Shown in pieces: positions 41,846 through 53,620 of a stretch of 64,000 bases of DNA (position 1 is the first letter of the stretch; each line of letters starts with the position of its first letter). The notes under the pieces are model-generated. The model was not told the DNA's origin. It worked only from the letters and a program-made list of their open reading frames with translations, and did not search any database. Made by a program: the position numbers and the translations under genes. The stretch is from Cristatella mucedo (lineage: Eukaryota; Bryozoa; Phylactolaemata; Cristatellidae): the NCBI GenBank assembly GCA_009760855.2, contig WPIO01000028.1, positions 2,276,001 through 2,340,000 on the forward strand. Reading direction: 5' to 3'.

Positions 41846-42539
41846 AACTGTTTAACAGTAGCAAAAGACAGCTGTTTTTCACCCAAAATCAAACATTAGT
41901 AAACAGCTGCTTTTTCTAACTTATTCTGCTGTTTCTGACTGAAATTGTAAACAAAAAATACTACAACTGAAGCTGCAACATTCATTTTGGGCATTAAATA
42001 TGTTGAAATATGCAAGCGGAACAAATTTTAAAAAGTTTGAATGTGTTAGTGATTTGTTGTGATGATTTTATCAAATTAGCCAAAAACTAAAATTAAAATG
42101 CAACTTTGAGAAGATTAAGTAAGATATTAATTAAATTGATCTTGTGGCATCAACAAATATTGATGATCTTTTCTGCCATGTCTTCAGTTTTGGAATACAC
42201 CACAAAACGAAAGAATTTAATTACAGAAGAGTAGAAGTTCAATTTGGACGATGCAATGCAATCATCAAATATTCTGGAAACTCCATGACAACTTTGAAGA
42301 ATAATCTGAAAATACTTTGAATTTATTTTGATAAACCTACTGGAGGGCATACATCCAATGAATAGCCCGTCAACAATAAGCGAACAAAAATAATTGCTGA
42401 TTTCCGCGGGCGAAAGAGTCTGGAGGAGATTGTTACCGATCTGTCTACTAATGGAATAACGATTTAAGCTCTCACTAGAAACAAGTATATACGGCAATCA
42501 ATCTCGAGGGACGGTTTCAAACTTCGGGAGAACGAAAGC

Positions 42540-43375
42540 GATGCGATGAAGCTGGTGCATGAAGACTGCGAAGGAAAGAAAAACAAAACGACATCAAGGG
42601 AAAACTCAAGAGAGGCGTACATTTTAGCATGACTGTGGATCAATACTCAACCGTGAGGGGACGTTGATTCTTCGGGTTAAAAAATCACGATAGCGGCATA
42701 AAACAGCAATCGATAGCGTTCTTAATTGCATATTTGGTTCGTGCACTGCTCTCGATATGGTCGAATCAATTAAGCAGCGTTTGAGCGTTTTAGGAATAAC
42801 AACAGAGAGGGACTTGGTGGGATCTACTCGGGACGGTGCTGCATTAAATAAGAAATGCATGAGCCTCTATAGTAACTATATCAATGAAGTGGACAATTTT
42901 GAACCAGGTACTGACTTGGAAGTGATCAGCGACGATACATTAGAAGGAAACGTCGATTGCTACGATCTGCTCACGAAATCATACAAGCTTGTCAAATTCA
43001 TCAAAAACTCAACTTTTCAAAATGATGTTTTTCAATCCAAAGTAAAAGCTTGAGTTCGGGCGCGAGATTAAACTACATCTTGACGTGAAAATGTCCTGGA
43101 ACTCCATATCAACAATTTTAGAGCCACTATTGAATAGAGCAATCGCCATCCGTGAAACAATAACCCAATTCAAGGCGATGGAAATCTTAAGACATTGGAT
43201 TTTGACGCTTTCAAAACTCTTCTGAGGGGGCAATGGAACCTGTGAAACTTGCTGCTGAGAATCGAAGTCGAGAAGACCCGAGGTTGATGAATGCTAACAC
43301 AATTTTAGAATTCGTGTTCAACAAGCTTTCTAACCTGAATAGTGAAATTAGTACCAAGCTCGTTAAAACTGAAGT
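42540..43375 (+). pseudogene. Decayed hAT-superfamily transposase gene
   Basis: Pieces in shifting frames appear in the order of hAT transposases: KLKRGVHFSMTVDQYSTVRG (about 42600), the RNase-H-like block LGITTERDLVGSTRDGAALN on an open frame (42757-43053), LDVKMSWNSISTILEPLLNR with the conserved WNS (43075-43130), and MEPVKLAAENRS...ANTILEFVFNKL near 43230-43330. Stops and frameshifts lie between them. No terminal inverted repeats were found; a LINE copy begins just downstream. Confidence 0.65.
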
Positions 43376-43429
43376 TTCGCGTTGAAGTGCAATTGTACAA
43401 GCATTTGTGACTCGACCTCTGTAACTCAG

Positions 43430-44175
43430 TACTTGCTGATCTAGCGGTCAGTGCAATCAGACGCTTGCAGCTGGTGCAAAACTCCGCAGCTAGGCTTTTC
43501 TGTCGTGTGCGTCGTATGTGCCACATCTCGTCACTCCTCGCCCACCTGCACTGGCTCCCAGCCAAGCAACGCTTCGACTTCAATATTCTGTCACTGACTT
43601 TCAGGTCCCTTCCTTATTTGGCTCCAGCTTACCTATCAGATCTACTGCCCCACCAGGCTAAGTATTGTTCCATGCTTTTCGGAATATAATCGTTTACCTC
43701 CATCTCGTACAAACCTCAAATCCTTTGGAGACCGTGTCTTCAGTTCGAATGCCCCTAAAGCCTGGAACTCAATTTTGACTGACTTCGCGAGATCCCTTAC
43801 TTGACCACATTTAAAAAGGAACTAAAAAGGCTATATTTATCACAGCATTTAAGGGGTTCGTGTGATTCGTCCTTTGTGTGCTTCTTCGTGCTGACGCTGT
43901 GCATGCTGCCACTAACCATAATTGCATGCTGACCCTGTGAATGTCACCTCTGGCCATGTTGTGCTTGTTCTTATTGATTGATTGATTTTTATTTTTATTT
44001 TATTTTTATTTATTTATTGATTTATTGATACTGTTATTGTTGCTGTTATTGCTACCACTAACCATTCAATTATGCTTCCTTTTCAGCAAATGTAAAGTGC
44101 CTAGAAAGAGATTGAGTTGTCTGAGGGTGCTATAGCAAATGTATTATTATTGTTACTATTATTAATATTATCTCA
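43430..44175 (+). mobile_element. LINE family 1 copy
   Basis: An open frame encodes LQLVQNSAARLFCRVRRMCH, HLHWLPAKQRFDFNILSLTF and LAPAYLSDLLPHQAKY, then shifts. The 3' UTR follows with an internal (ATTT)n expansion near 43976-44035, the CTAGAAAGAGATTGAGTTG terminus and an (ATT)n tail. Confidence 0.85.
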
Positions 44176-44336
44176 TTGCTGGGATTTGCACCTCCGACAA
44201 GGATCTTAGCAGCTGCTCACTGAAATTGTAATGATGAAACCCCAAAAACTAGTTTCGGCTTTGATCTACGATTAAATGAAGCCGTAACCATGCCGCCGAA
44301 GCTAGGATCTTCCTCTAACGGATGGAGAGCTCACAA

Positions 44337-44835
<499 letters not shown>

Positions 44836-45289
44836 AGCTTAATTGTGCAGCTCTTGGAGTTGCCCCATCCTGGAGCAGCTGGCATCACCGAAGAGCACTT
44901 CCTTTCCGTGTATGCGTGGTCGCTGGAGCGCAGTACGGGCTCAGAATTAACGATCGCCAGGAGAACGTGCACACACCTGAGCGAGACACAACGCAGGAGC
45001 GCCGCCTGGGCTGCCGCTGATTGCTGGAGAAAACTGCACGCTCGAAAGGCAGCAGCGAGAGCTGGGAGCGGAGCTCTGGGCAAGTCAGCGGGGACGCACC
45101 GAGCTTATTGGGAAGTCGGCGCGGTGCGCCAGCATAACTAGTCCATATCCGTTGCTCAGACTAGTCTATTTGACAGCGATGCTGGGTTACAGGCGTTCGA
45201 CGGCTGCCAAGACCACATGCTCCATCCCTCGTACGGCTCAGTGGCCAAGAGCTCAAATCAGCGAAAATGCCCAGGCCGACTGCCGGAAG
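44836..45289. other. Stretch without a recognised gene
   Basis: GC-rich sequence after the microsatellite. The open frame that runs through it continues from the CT tract and shows no domain. Confidence 0.4.
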
Positions 45290-45450
45290 CACGCTGCTGG
45301 CTACCCTAACCCAGGAGGTAAGGCTCTTTACGACCGAGGTCGTGGGTTCGAATCCTGCATGGGGCGATCCTTATTGCCAACGGCAAGCGGTGATGATAGC
45401 CGATAGGCTCTTCTCCCGACAAATGGGGCGGTTAAATTAGCTAATATTAT
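45290..45450 (+). mobile_element. tRNA-derived SINE (family A), plus strand
   Basis: The head TACGACCGAGGTCGTGGG runs into a perfect B box (GGTTCGAATCC), followed by the body GGGGCGATCCTTATTGCC, GGTGATGATAGCC and GGCTCTTCTCCCG. Confidence 0.8.
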
Positions 45451-45925
45451 TTTATCCCACTGCCTATTGCACGGTGGGTGGGTGGGTTTGGATGCGGCCT
45501 CAGCCTCAGATTTTCACGCAGTCGTTTCCTAACCGTAACAATTCAGATACTGCGAATAATTAATACCAGTCATAATATGTCTATAGCTCGCTGCCACCAT
45601 TTCAACACACCGGGAGCCGCCTCTGCCAGACCGGCAGCGACGCTTGGAGCGAAGGCCCCTTCCTGCCGGAGCTGGCTCGCCGCCGCAGCCGTCGGTGCAA
45701 TGGGCCAGCGGCACCTCACGGAACGATGTCTCGCGGCTATCGGAATTTCGGCGAACGTCCGCAGCCGAGTGATGACTCGAGCGGCGCGGCTACGAGCACC
45801 TGCAGGCAGCGTGAGGCCGTCGGCGTCCGCGAAGCACCCATGGGCAGACCGGAATACCGCCGACGCCGCTAATGAGAACCGGACGCGCCGCCCAGCGGCC
45901 GCATGGTTCACCTTTGATCTGCTAG

Positions 45926-45965
45926 CCCCGCCCATTTCTAGTCCATTCTTTGCGGCTATAAGTGC
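45926..45965 (+). promoter_or_regulatory. Candidate core promoter of the FKBP gene
   Basis: A GC box (CCCCGCCC at about 45927-45934) is followed by GGCTATAAGTG at about 45955, a TATA-like motif 80 bp before the ATG at 46041. The spacing suits a start site near 45985. Confidence 0.35.
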
Positions 45966-46040
45966 AGTCGCTGCGTAGGCGCTCTCGCTAGTCCTCAGCA
46001 AACCGCCCCGGCGCCGCGTCCCTCGCCGCGACGTACGAAA

Positions 46041-46568
46041 ATGCAGGCCGTCAGCTTCGGCACGCTGATGCTGCTGCTGCCGCCGCTCGCAGCGGCGGCC
46101 GCCGCAGCCTACGACGGCTACGTTCCCGGCTTCCGCTTTGATCCGGTCTACGTGCCGCCGGCATGCTCGCGCCGCAGCCAGGACGGCGACCTGCTCAAAA
46201 AGCACTACACCGGCCGCTTGCAGGACGGGACCAAATTCGACTCCAGGTACGCGCGCCACGCAGCGCCTTGATGCCAGCGTCTCCGAAGCTAGCACGATGA
46301 GAAAATGGCGCGGCAACCTAATGTCAGAGATTGCTACGATCGGCGTCTCTGAGAGAGCTGGCCAGCAGCAGTACCTGCAAAGGTTACTGCTGGCAGCCGC
46401 TGCAGCGAGCGCCGTACGCCCGCTAGTTCGGGCGTACGGCGTCGCAGCACGGTCACCCCACTACCGACGGGCTCGAGAAAGTGGCGACTCTCTCTCTCCT
46501 CTCGCTCTCTACTCGCGCTCTATCTCTCTTCTCTCCCCCTCTCCTCTCTCTCTCTCCTCTCGCTCTCG

Positions 46569-46661
<93 letters not shown>

Positions 46662-49600
46662 GGCGGCGAAATGCATTTCCTTCTGAGCGACGCTTCGCGC
46701 CACGTAGCGCTTCTGGACGATTCGATGGATTTAAGCCGAACCTGCCACGTTTTGCTAATTAGGCTGCGGCTCCTAGCTGGCCAGTAGAATTGAGCCACGC
46801 TCGTTCACGTGGAAGGAATTTCCTCTCACCTGCCGAGGGGTTAGCTCCGCTATAGCGCTACAGCAGTGAGGTCGAGTTACATTTGAGGCCCGCCCCTTTC
46901 TGGCATCAGCCATACACGAAGCCACGGCGGGGAGCCACGGCGTTCCCGATCGTGCGGCGGCCCAGCCCCCAGGTGTGCCGGCGTCGTCGTACTCCGCAGC
47001 CCACTACATGCCTTTCGTCGCCCCTCCCCTCAGCGCCTGCGCTTTCTTTCTCCACCAACCAGTTGCTCAGCACCAATCGGCCGCCGTCCCACCCCTCACC
47101 GGTCTCGGCCGACCATTCGTCGTCTCGCCTCGCTCTTCTGACTTCATTCATCAGCAAAATACGGAGTGCAATATGTTTATACGAGTACATACGTTCGTCT
47201 TTTCGCCAGTACAGGTTCGCCCGCGGATGTAGGATTCATTGCGTTTGCGCGATTGTTTTTTACATCCAACTTCAGTTACACGTGGGTTAACTGTCGAAAC
47301 GAGACAAGCGGTCCTTTTCCCCAGAGTTCTCTGAGGGTGCTTTATCAAGTGCATTCTTATTATTATTATTATTATCGCAGTGCGCTGGGTCGATCGAGAT
47401 TGCTTACATAAAAGGGCCACACTAAGCTAAGGCCAGTTTTGACCTTCGACCTCAGTAGTAGCTAACGCATAAAGGCAGGTTTGATTTTCGAGTGCATCAG
47501 CACTACGGTAAATCCACTTCTCTACATGTCTCCACCTAGTTCCCTGTGACTTAAAGGTTATCAGTATCGGGGTAGGAGGCATTAGGGTTGACGTGCTTGA
47601 GAGTTTGCGATTGAAATTTAGTAGCATCCGTAATGTCAGCTCACCACTTAGTATCTGCTCGAATTAATTACGCTTTGTGAACTGAGTGCACTTTCCTTTT
47701 TTTCATTTTTGACTGGCTCTGTCAAAGCTCTGTCAAAGCTTCACTTTTTCTGGAATATGCAAGCCAGGGTAATCCCCGCGTAGTCTGCTCAAACGTGGGT
47801 GAAACGTATGTGGACCGGTGTTTGCCTGACGGCATCTCTTTCCGGCTCTTTCAGCTACGACAGGGGAAAGACGTTTGACTTCCGGCTCGGCATGAGCGAG
47901 GTGATTAGAGGCATGGACCTGGGCATGCAGGGAATGTGCGTCGGCGAGAAGAGAAAGATCACAATTCCAGCCGAGCTCGCCTACGGCGACAGAGGCCTCC
48001 GTAAGTCCAAGCATCTGGCAACTTAAGAGCCGCCCGCTTGTGCAACAATGAGGCACCGGAACCTGGCTTCTTTAGCCAGGGTCTTGAAGTTTTGCATACG
48101 TTCGCATGGCATGCACGTCGTTTTAGTTGGGGTTAGTCTCGCTCGCCGATATAGACTGGTAACAGCACATTGACAGGTAGACGCAGCCGTATCACGCTCC
48201 TTACCTTGCTGCTGTTACTGCTGCTACCCGCCTCCAGCCCCGGCTTGGCCGTTCACTCGTAACTAGCCAAGCGTACATCGGTGAACGAACTCGGCTTTAC
48301 GTGTGCTGTGTCGACGATTGCAGCAGCTTCATTATTAGCTCCGTCGGGCGCGTTCACGCCACCGGTGCGGCACCGGTTTCCTTCGTCGCTAGTTACCTAC
48401 TGATGTGCTGCCGCATTTAATCACATATCAGCTGTCGGTTGCTGGGGCTCGGCACGTGACCTTTTCGAGTGTTCTTGCGACGCTCTTTTGAACGATGCCG
48501 TGACAACGCCTTATTGTACGTTTCTCTTTATTAACTTGATGATAGGCTAGAAAGTATTCTACTACGAGTTCGAACACAGAGAGACATCGACGCTCAAGCG
48601 TTAGCCAGTATCCTCCAGTTCAGGCGTCGAGTGAGGAATGAGAAGCTGCAGTGAAAAAGAAGAGAAATACAAGAGCAGCGTAAGACGACTGGAAGCAAAG
48701 AGCCCGAGTCAGAAGCACTAGATGCAATACAAAATTGTGGGAGTGCACCGCACCGTCCGTCAGACCCGAAGTTTCAGTTGCCAGCAGTCGAACTTGTCCA
48801 GCTGGCTGGGCAAGGTGACAGATGCAGGGCTAACCTGAAAGTTCCTGCAACACTTTGAGTCCTTCGAATCCAAATGAGTGTGCCTTTTCAGCCCAATGCC
48901 TACTTCCTCTGTAATCATTCATTAACTTGTCAGCTTTCAAATAATTTTGTTGGAACAGCATTCGCACACTTGCACCACTCTCGATTGGCTCGCTTGCGAT
49001 GCACTAAGCGGCTTCTGTGAGGTTCTGCAGAGCTCTGGATCTTATTGTGCCTTTGATATGCCGTACAGCATGTCGTCACGCCTTGGCTGGCAGAATATAG
49101 TCATACAGTGTCATGGCAGCGTGATTCTGGTACTAGTGTACGATGGAGTACGGCTTTGGGGTGTTCGCCAGTTGCCCGGACGAAGCTCTCACGCACAGCA
49201 TGCCACTTAGCTTAGCCATTGGTCAGGTCTCTTCTCTTGTTTGCCAGCTGCAGTTTGCAGCCGTCTCGTTCACAGCCGGCAAGATTCCGCCAGGGGCCAC
49301 ACTGCAGTTTGACGTCGAGCTAGTGGAGCTCGTGCCGTCAGGCTTCCAAAGCTCCGTGCTCTACCGACCCGACGACAAGCAGTGCCGTCGGGTGACGCGC
49401 TCGGGCGACCGAATCCGAGAGCACTACAATGGCACGTTCCTAGACGGGCGCAAGTTCGACTCGAGGTGAGCAACGCCGTCGCGCCTTTTTTTCTCGCGGC
49501 TCTGCCTTGGCCGTCTGCTGCAGGGCCGAGTTGCACCAAAGACCAAGGCACAGTAAAGGTCTGAGAAACCCTAGTGTGTCGCTGCGACGTCCCGATCCCG

Positions 49601-52600
49601 TCTAATTGCAGCCACGACAGAGGCGAGACGTACAACTTCACGTTGGGCAAGAAACAGGTGATCCGCGGAGTCGACATGGGGCTAATGAACATGTGCGTGG
49701 GCGAGCGCAGGCTTCTGGTCATTCCTCCGGCATTGGCCTACGGCGAAAAGGGCTACGGTAAGCTGTCTGTCGCGAAGCGATCGTATGCCACACAGTATTG
49801 CATGCCGCACGCACGAGCACGCGACGCCGCAGTCCTGCAGCATGAGCTCGAGTAACGCAGCTGCAAGCGTTGGCTCCTGGTAAGCAGTGCTCGAACTTCA
49901 CGAACCATGTCGTGGGGTGTGTGTCATACAGCTGGCTGCTAGCGTGGCGAAAGCTGCTATTGAAAAGAGAGAATGATCACGTGCTGATCGTTATCTCTTC
50001 AAAAGCTGATGCATCGTTTAGCTAGGAGAGCTTAACGATGGTCATTCATCTCTGGATTGTCACGCTTTTGCAGCGAATCTCATCCCTCCGGGTAGCACAC
50101 TAGTTTTCGAAGTCGAACTTATTGACATAGAAGGTGGCACACTTAAATGGTATAAGATTGATGGACCTGACTGCGACAGACAAACACAGAGGGGTGATTT
50201 CGTCAAAGTTCATTATCACGGCTTCTTGGATACAAATACCAAATTCGAATCGACGTAAGCATTGTCATCGGCTGCTCTTCGTACCAGGAACTGCACTAAG
50301 CATTTGTTTGTGTCTTCCCCTATTGGGCAGAAATAGGGTGTATCATTGCTTTTGCTTCTGCTACGCGTCATCGCCTCTGGCTGTTCCGGAAGTGTAAGCA
50401 GGCTGAATATAAATAGTGCTTTTTGCTATTTCTCTAGATACGCGACAGGTAAGACATACGACTTCAAGATCGGCGATCCCAACGTCATTGAAGGCTTGAA
50501 CGCAGGGGTTCTGAACATGTGCGTCGGTGAGAGGCGTCGCCTCAAGATACCGCCGGAGTATGCCTACGGCTCAAAGGGAACAGGTAAGACTTAGAGGCCT
50601 TTGTCTGCGCGAGACTGCTGGTTCCGGTCAGTAAGTAAGAACGTTGTGCCATGATCATTTGAGCTGTGGCAACCTGCCTCAAAGGGCGGATGATGTTGGG
50701 TTGCATGTGCTCGTCTCTCGTTCTTTCTTACCAGACGGAGTTCCACTTTGCACATAATAGTAATAACAATGATGCCTTTGCATAGTGCCCTCGGAAAACC
50801 TTATCTCTTTCTGGGAACTTGCTGCTATGCTATGAAGGAAGCATGGCCGTTTGGTCAGTAGTAACACACCTGAAAAAACAGCGTCTTTACTTGTAGATAA
50901 GGTTCCACCGAACGTCGGTCTAATCATGGATGTCGAGCTGAGGGACGTCGACGTACCTGACGCCTTTAAGATTGCCGACGCTAACCACGATCACTGGATC
51001 AGCGAGGATGAGGTAAGATTGCAGCCACCACAACACAATGCTCAGGTGTGAGATGAACTTGCGGATCACTGGCCAGCTTGTTGCAAAGTATTCCCTATCA
51101 CCTGGCGATAGCAGAATCCTGTTTCTTTGTAGTACAAGGCTTACGTCAAAACTACTGACGAGGTAAACCGCGCCAAACCGCACGCTCCTTCAGACATGCT
51201 GAATTTACTTCGCGTGCATTCGTGTCCTCTGCCAGCTCGGCTCGATGGTTATAGCTGCAGTTGTAGCCGAAGGCATGGAGTCATGGTTTTGCGTGCCGGA
51301 TGCTGGATTACAGGGCCTCATGCTTAAAACGCCTGACCTGGGCCATGCTCTCTCCGATCAGATCTTTGTCAGACTAGAACTGTCGCCCAGATTGTGATTG
51401 TTAATCCTAACTCACGTCCTACAACCTCTTATGCTTTCTGATGCTACGTATTGCTCCAGGTGCTCATAGCCAAGATAACATAGACATAGCTGCAAATTCA
51501 TTGCCGATATTGTATACCTTTCGCCAATAGATCTTGACCTTTTCGGTCAGCCAAAGTAAGGGGGTGGCGACTTCTGAGTGTGACACCTAAATAGACAGCT
51601 GCCCGCAAGGCTCCATTCTCTACGCCAACGTTTGTAATACATATGATAGTAGTATTAATAATAAGACTAATACATTGGATAGCGCTATAAGATAACTTAA
51701 TCTCTCTTAAGGCACTTTGTATGTGCTGTAAGGGAAGCATGTTAATTGCTTAGTAATAACATACACAGTGTCAGCACGCATAAGTACGCAACGGATAATT
51801 CAAGAAGACCCAGAAAATACTTCGAGGAAATTGTACGTTCAAGCTTCTTTTCAAATTTCGACAAGTCAAGGGATGTCGTGACATCTGTAGGGTGTGAGTT
51901 TCAGGCTTTGGGACAAACGAACTAAAGGCACGGTCTCTAAAGGATTGAGGTTGCTTAACTCACAGGTAAAGGACTTAAAGCAGAAGAGTGGCGGTACGAT
52001 GCCTAGCGTGATAGTGAAGTAGTTCGTATAGGTGTGCTGGAGGAAATTGTTGGTGATCGGCTCGTATGCATCTAAATTCTGGAGCTCGCCTCCGGCTATG
52101 GTCACCACCTGCACAGACTTTGCATCTTTTAATTCGCAGCTAACGATCTGTCTGTTCCGTCAGATTTTCCTTCGCCCCGGTGAACTTATCTTTTTTGTTC
52201 GTGCGGGCTTGGCATGATTCAGTGCATGTAACTACCTGGTGGCCTTAAGCAGCCATGCGTGACTTTATGTTTAGCAAGCTGGCTTAAGCATGCCTTTGGT
52301 TTGCTTTTGCTTGCGTGATCCAGTGCTTTTCACTAAGCCAGTGAGTATTGACTCTCTTAAAACGTGTTGTAAACCGCATGCATAGAGTTAAATCACCTTT
52401 CTTCTCCGGCGCTATAAGAACTAGCTTGTATTATTATTTTTGACAAGTAAGAATAAAGAGGCCTCGCAGTGATGACAGAATCTTGAAGTCGATTTCCTAC
52501 TCTATGCGGAGCCAGTGTAGGTCGGTGAGAAGTAGTGTAATATGGCTATTGCTACGCTCACGACTGACAAGCTGCTTAGTTTTGCACAAACTAAAAGCGC

Positions 52601-53391
52601 CTTATTGCACAAGCCGGAAGACGTGCGAGTAGTGAGTTGTAAATGCCGCGACAGGATGACGCAAATGCATGGACTTACTTGGATGCTACTTAAGTGAAAG
52701 TAGGCAGACTTGACTGTGGAGCTGATTCGGTTGTCGAGTGAAGGGTCACTTTGGAATAGGACACCTAAATTTCTTGCAGATGCTTCAGGAGATGTGTTGG
52801 CCGAGCCCATTGTAAGAGTTAGATTTTTCTATTTCTGAGTACTAGGCTTGCCCATAACTGGTATGTTGATTTTACGGCCATTCAATTCGAGAAAGTTTTC
52901 TACCATCATGTGCAAATGGCAGCAGCACTTGCAGATAGAGAGTTGAGAGAGCTTAATGTGCGGGAAGGCAGAGAGGGAGAGAGAGAGGGACTGTGTGTTT
53001 CTATACCGGTGCATGAATGCCTTTTCCCGTTTGCTCGGCTTACAATTTCAACTATGAGCAGTAGGTGTGCATACTTATTGGCCAGGCTGTTAAGGACAAT
53101 CTTAAAAGGGCATTTTAATGTGTGCTATTTGAACGAGCTTGATGACTTTATCTAGGTTGTTGCCTTTACGATACGATTGAAATGGCGATTCGTAATATCG
53201 ACCCCAATTAGTATTAAATGAAAGAATGCCTTGACCTTGTATGTTTGCAGTTTTCGAAGCTAGATCCGAACAGTGAAGCTTTTTCGAAAGCGTTCGCCGA
53301 AAAGTGGCAGCAGAAGGATAGAGACAAAAACAGCTACCTCTGTCGCCACGAGTTCTTCAATACGAAGGAAACACATCACGACGAGCTGTAG
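46041..53391 (+). CDS. ER-resident FKBP prolyl isomerase with three PPIase domains, two EF-hands and HDEL
   Basis: Nine exons join in phase: 46041-46246, 47855-48000, 49276-49465, 49612-49757, 50074-50254, 50438-50583, 50897-51012, 51133-51162 and 53251-53391, encoding 433 residues. FKBPs of this class (FKBP9/10/14 type) isomerise prolines during folding in the ER, notably of collagens. The N-terminus is a signal peptide ([15 protein letters not shown]). Three FK506-binding domains follow, each with HY-G...KFDS, a VI-G and an MCVGE(K/R)R block and an AYG motif; the third has KFES instead of KFDS. All three lack the FKBP12 tryptophan after VI(R/E)G, as do some ER relatives. NGT and NFT in domain 2 are N-glycosylation sites. 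Two EF-hand loops ([12 protein letters not shown] and [12 protein letters not shown]) precede the C-terminal HDEL retention signal. Vertebrate FKBP9 and 10 have four PPIase domains, FKBP7 and 14 one; three is intermediate. Confidence 0.95.
46410..46441. other. Perfect 13-bp inverted repeat in FKBP intron 1
   Basis: CGCCGTACGCCCG, a six-base spacer (CTAGTT), then CGGGCGTACGGCG. The stem is GC-rich and without mismatch. Confidence 0.9.
46487..46661 (+). repeat. (CT)n-rich microsatellite in FKBP intron 1
   Basis: About 175 bp of CT repeats with CCTCT and CGCTCT interruptions. Confidence 0.9.
47318..47380 (+). mobile_element. LINE family 1, minimal 3' tail in FKBP intron 1
   Basis: AGTTCTCTGAGGGTGCTTTA, TCAAGTGCATTC and an (ATT)n tail. 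It is one of the shortest copies in the window. Confidence 0.8.
50757..50860 (-). mobile_element. LINE family 1, 3' tail fragment in FKBP intron 6
   Basis: A short (AAT)n-like run, TAGTGCCCTCGGAAAACC and TTATCTCTTTCTGGGAACTT, the diverged reversed terminus. It ends just upstream of the exon at 50897. Confidence 0.65.
51640..52890 (-). mobile_element. Decayed LINE family 1 copy in FKBP intron 8
   Basis: The tail and 3' UTR occupy 51640-52045. The C-terminal ORF2 remains and the region around the [11 protein letters not shown] block occupy about 52480-52890. About 430 bp between them (52046-52475) do not match the family and may be a later insertion or strongly decayed sequence. Confidence 0.65.
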
Positions 53392-53614
53392 TCTGCTGAC
53401 TCTTGCAGGCTACGCGACATTACTATGCCCGACTCTCCTTGTGCGTTTCGTTGGCAGAGAAGTTGACCTTCGAAGAAAGGAAGCCACTTTAGTGGATTTT
53501 ACACAAGAACGTCCCCAATAACTCAGCCAGAGCATGCAAGAGCATGCCGTGCGATGCTCGTCTCTGTGCGACAAGGTGAACAAGGCGCTTTTGCATTGTC
53601 ATCAGTTTTTAAGA

Positions 53615-53620
53615 AATAAA
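53615..53620 (+). terminator. Likely poly(A) signal of the FKBP gene
   Basis: AATAAA, 224 bp after the stop codon, implying a 3' UTR of about 250 nt. Confidence 0.6.

Noticed and set aside
45330-45400. tRNA gene suggested by GGTTCGAATCC
   Set aside because: The B box belongs to a SINE with the same body as other copies; no complete cloverleaf can be drawn.
45478-46316. Long open frames on both strands over the FKBP first exon and promoter
   Set aside because: They are due to high GC content. The real product is the signal peptide frame starting at 46041, which continues in phase into eight more exons; the antisense 248-codon frame has no domain.
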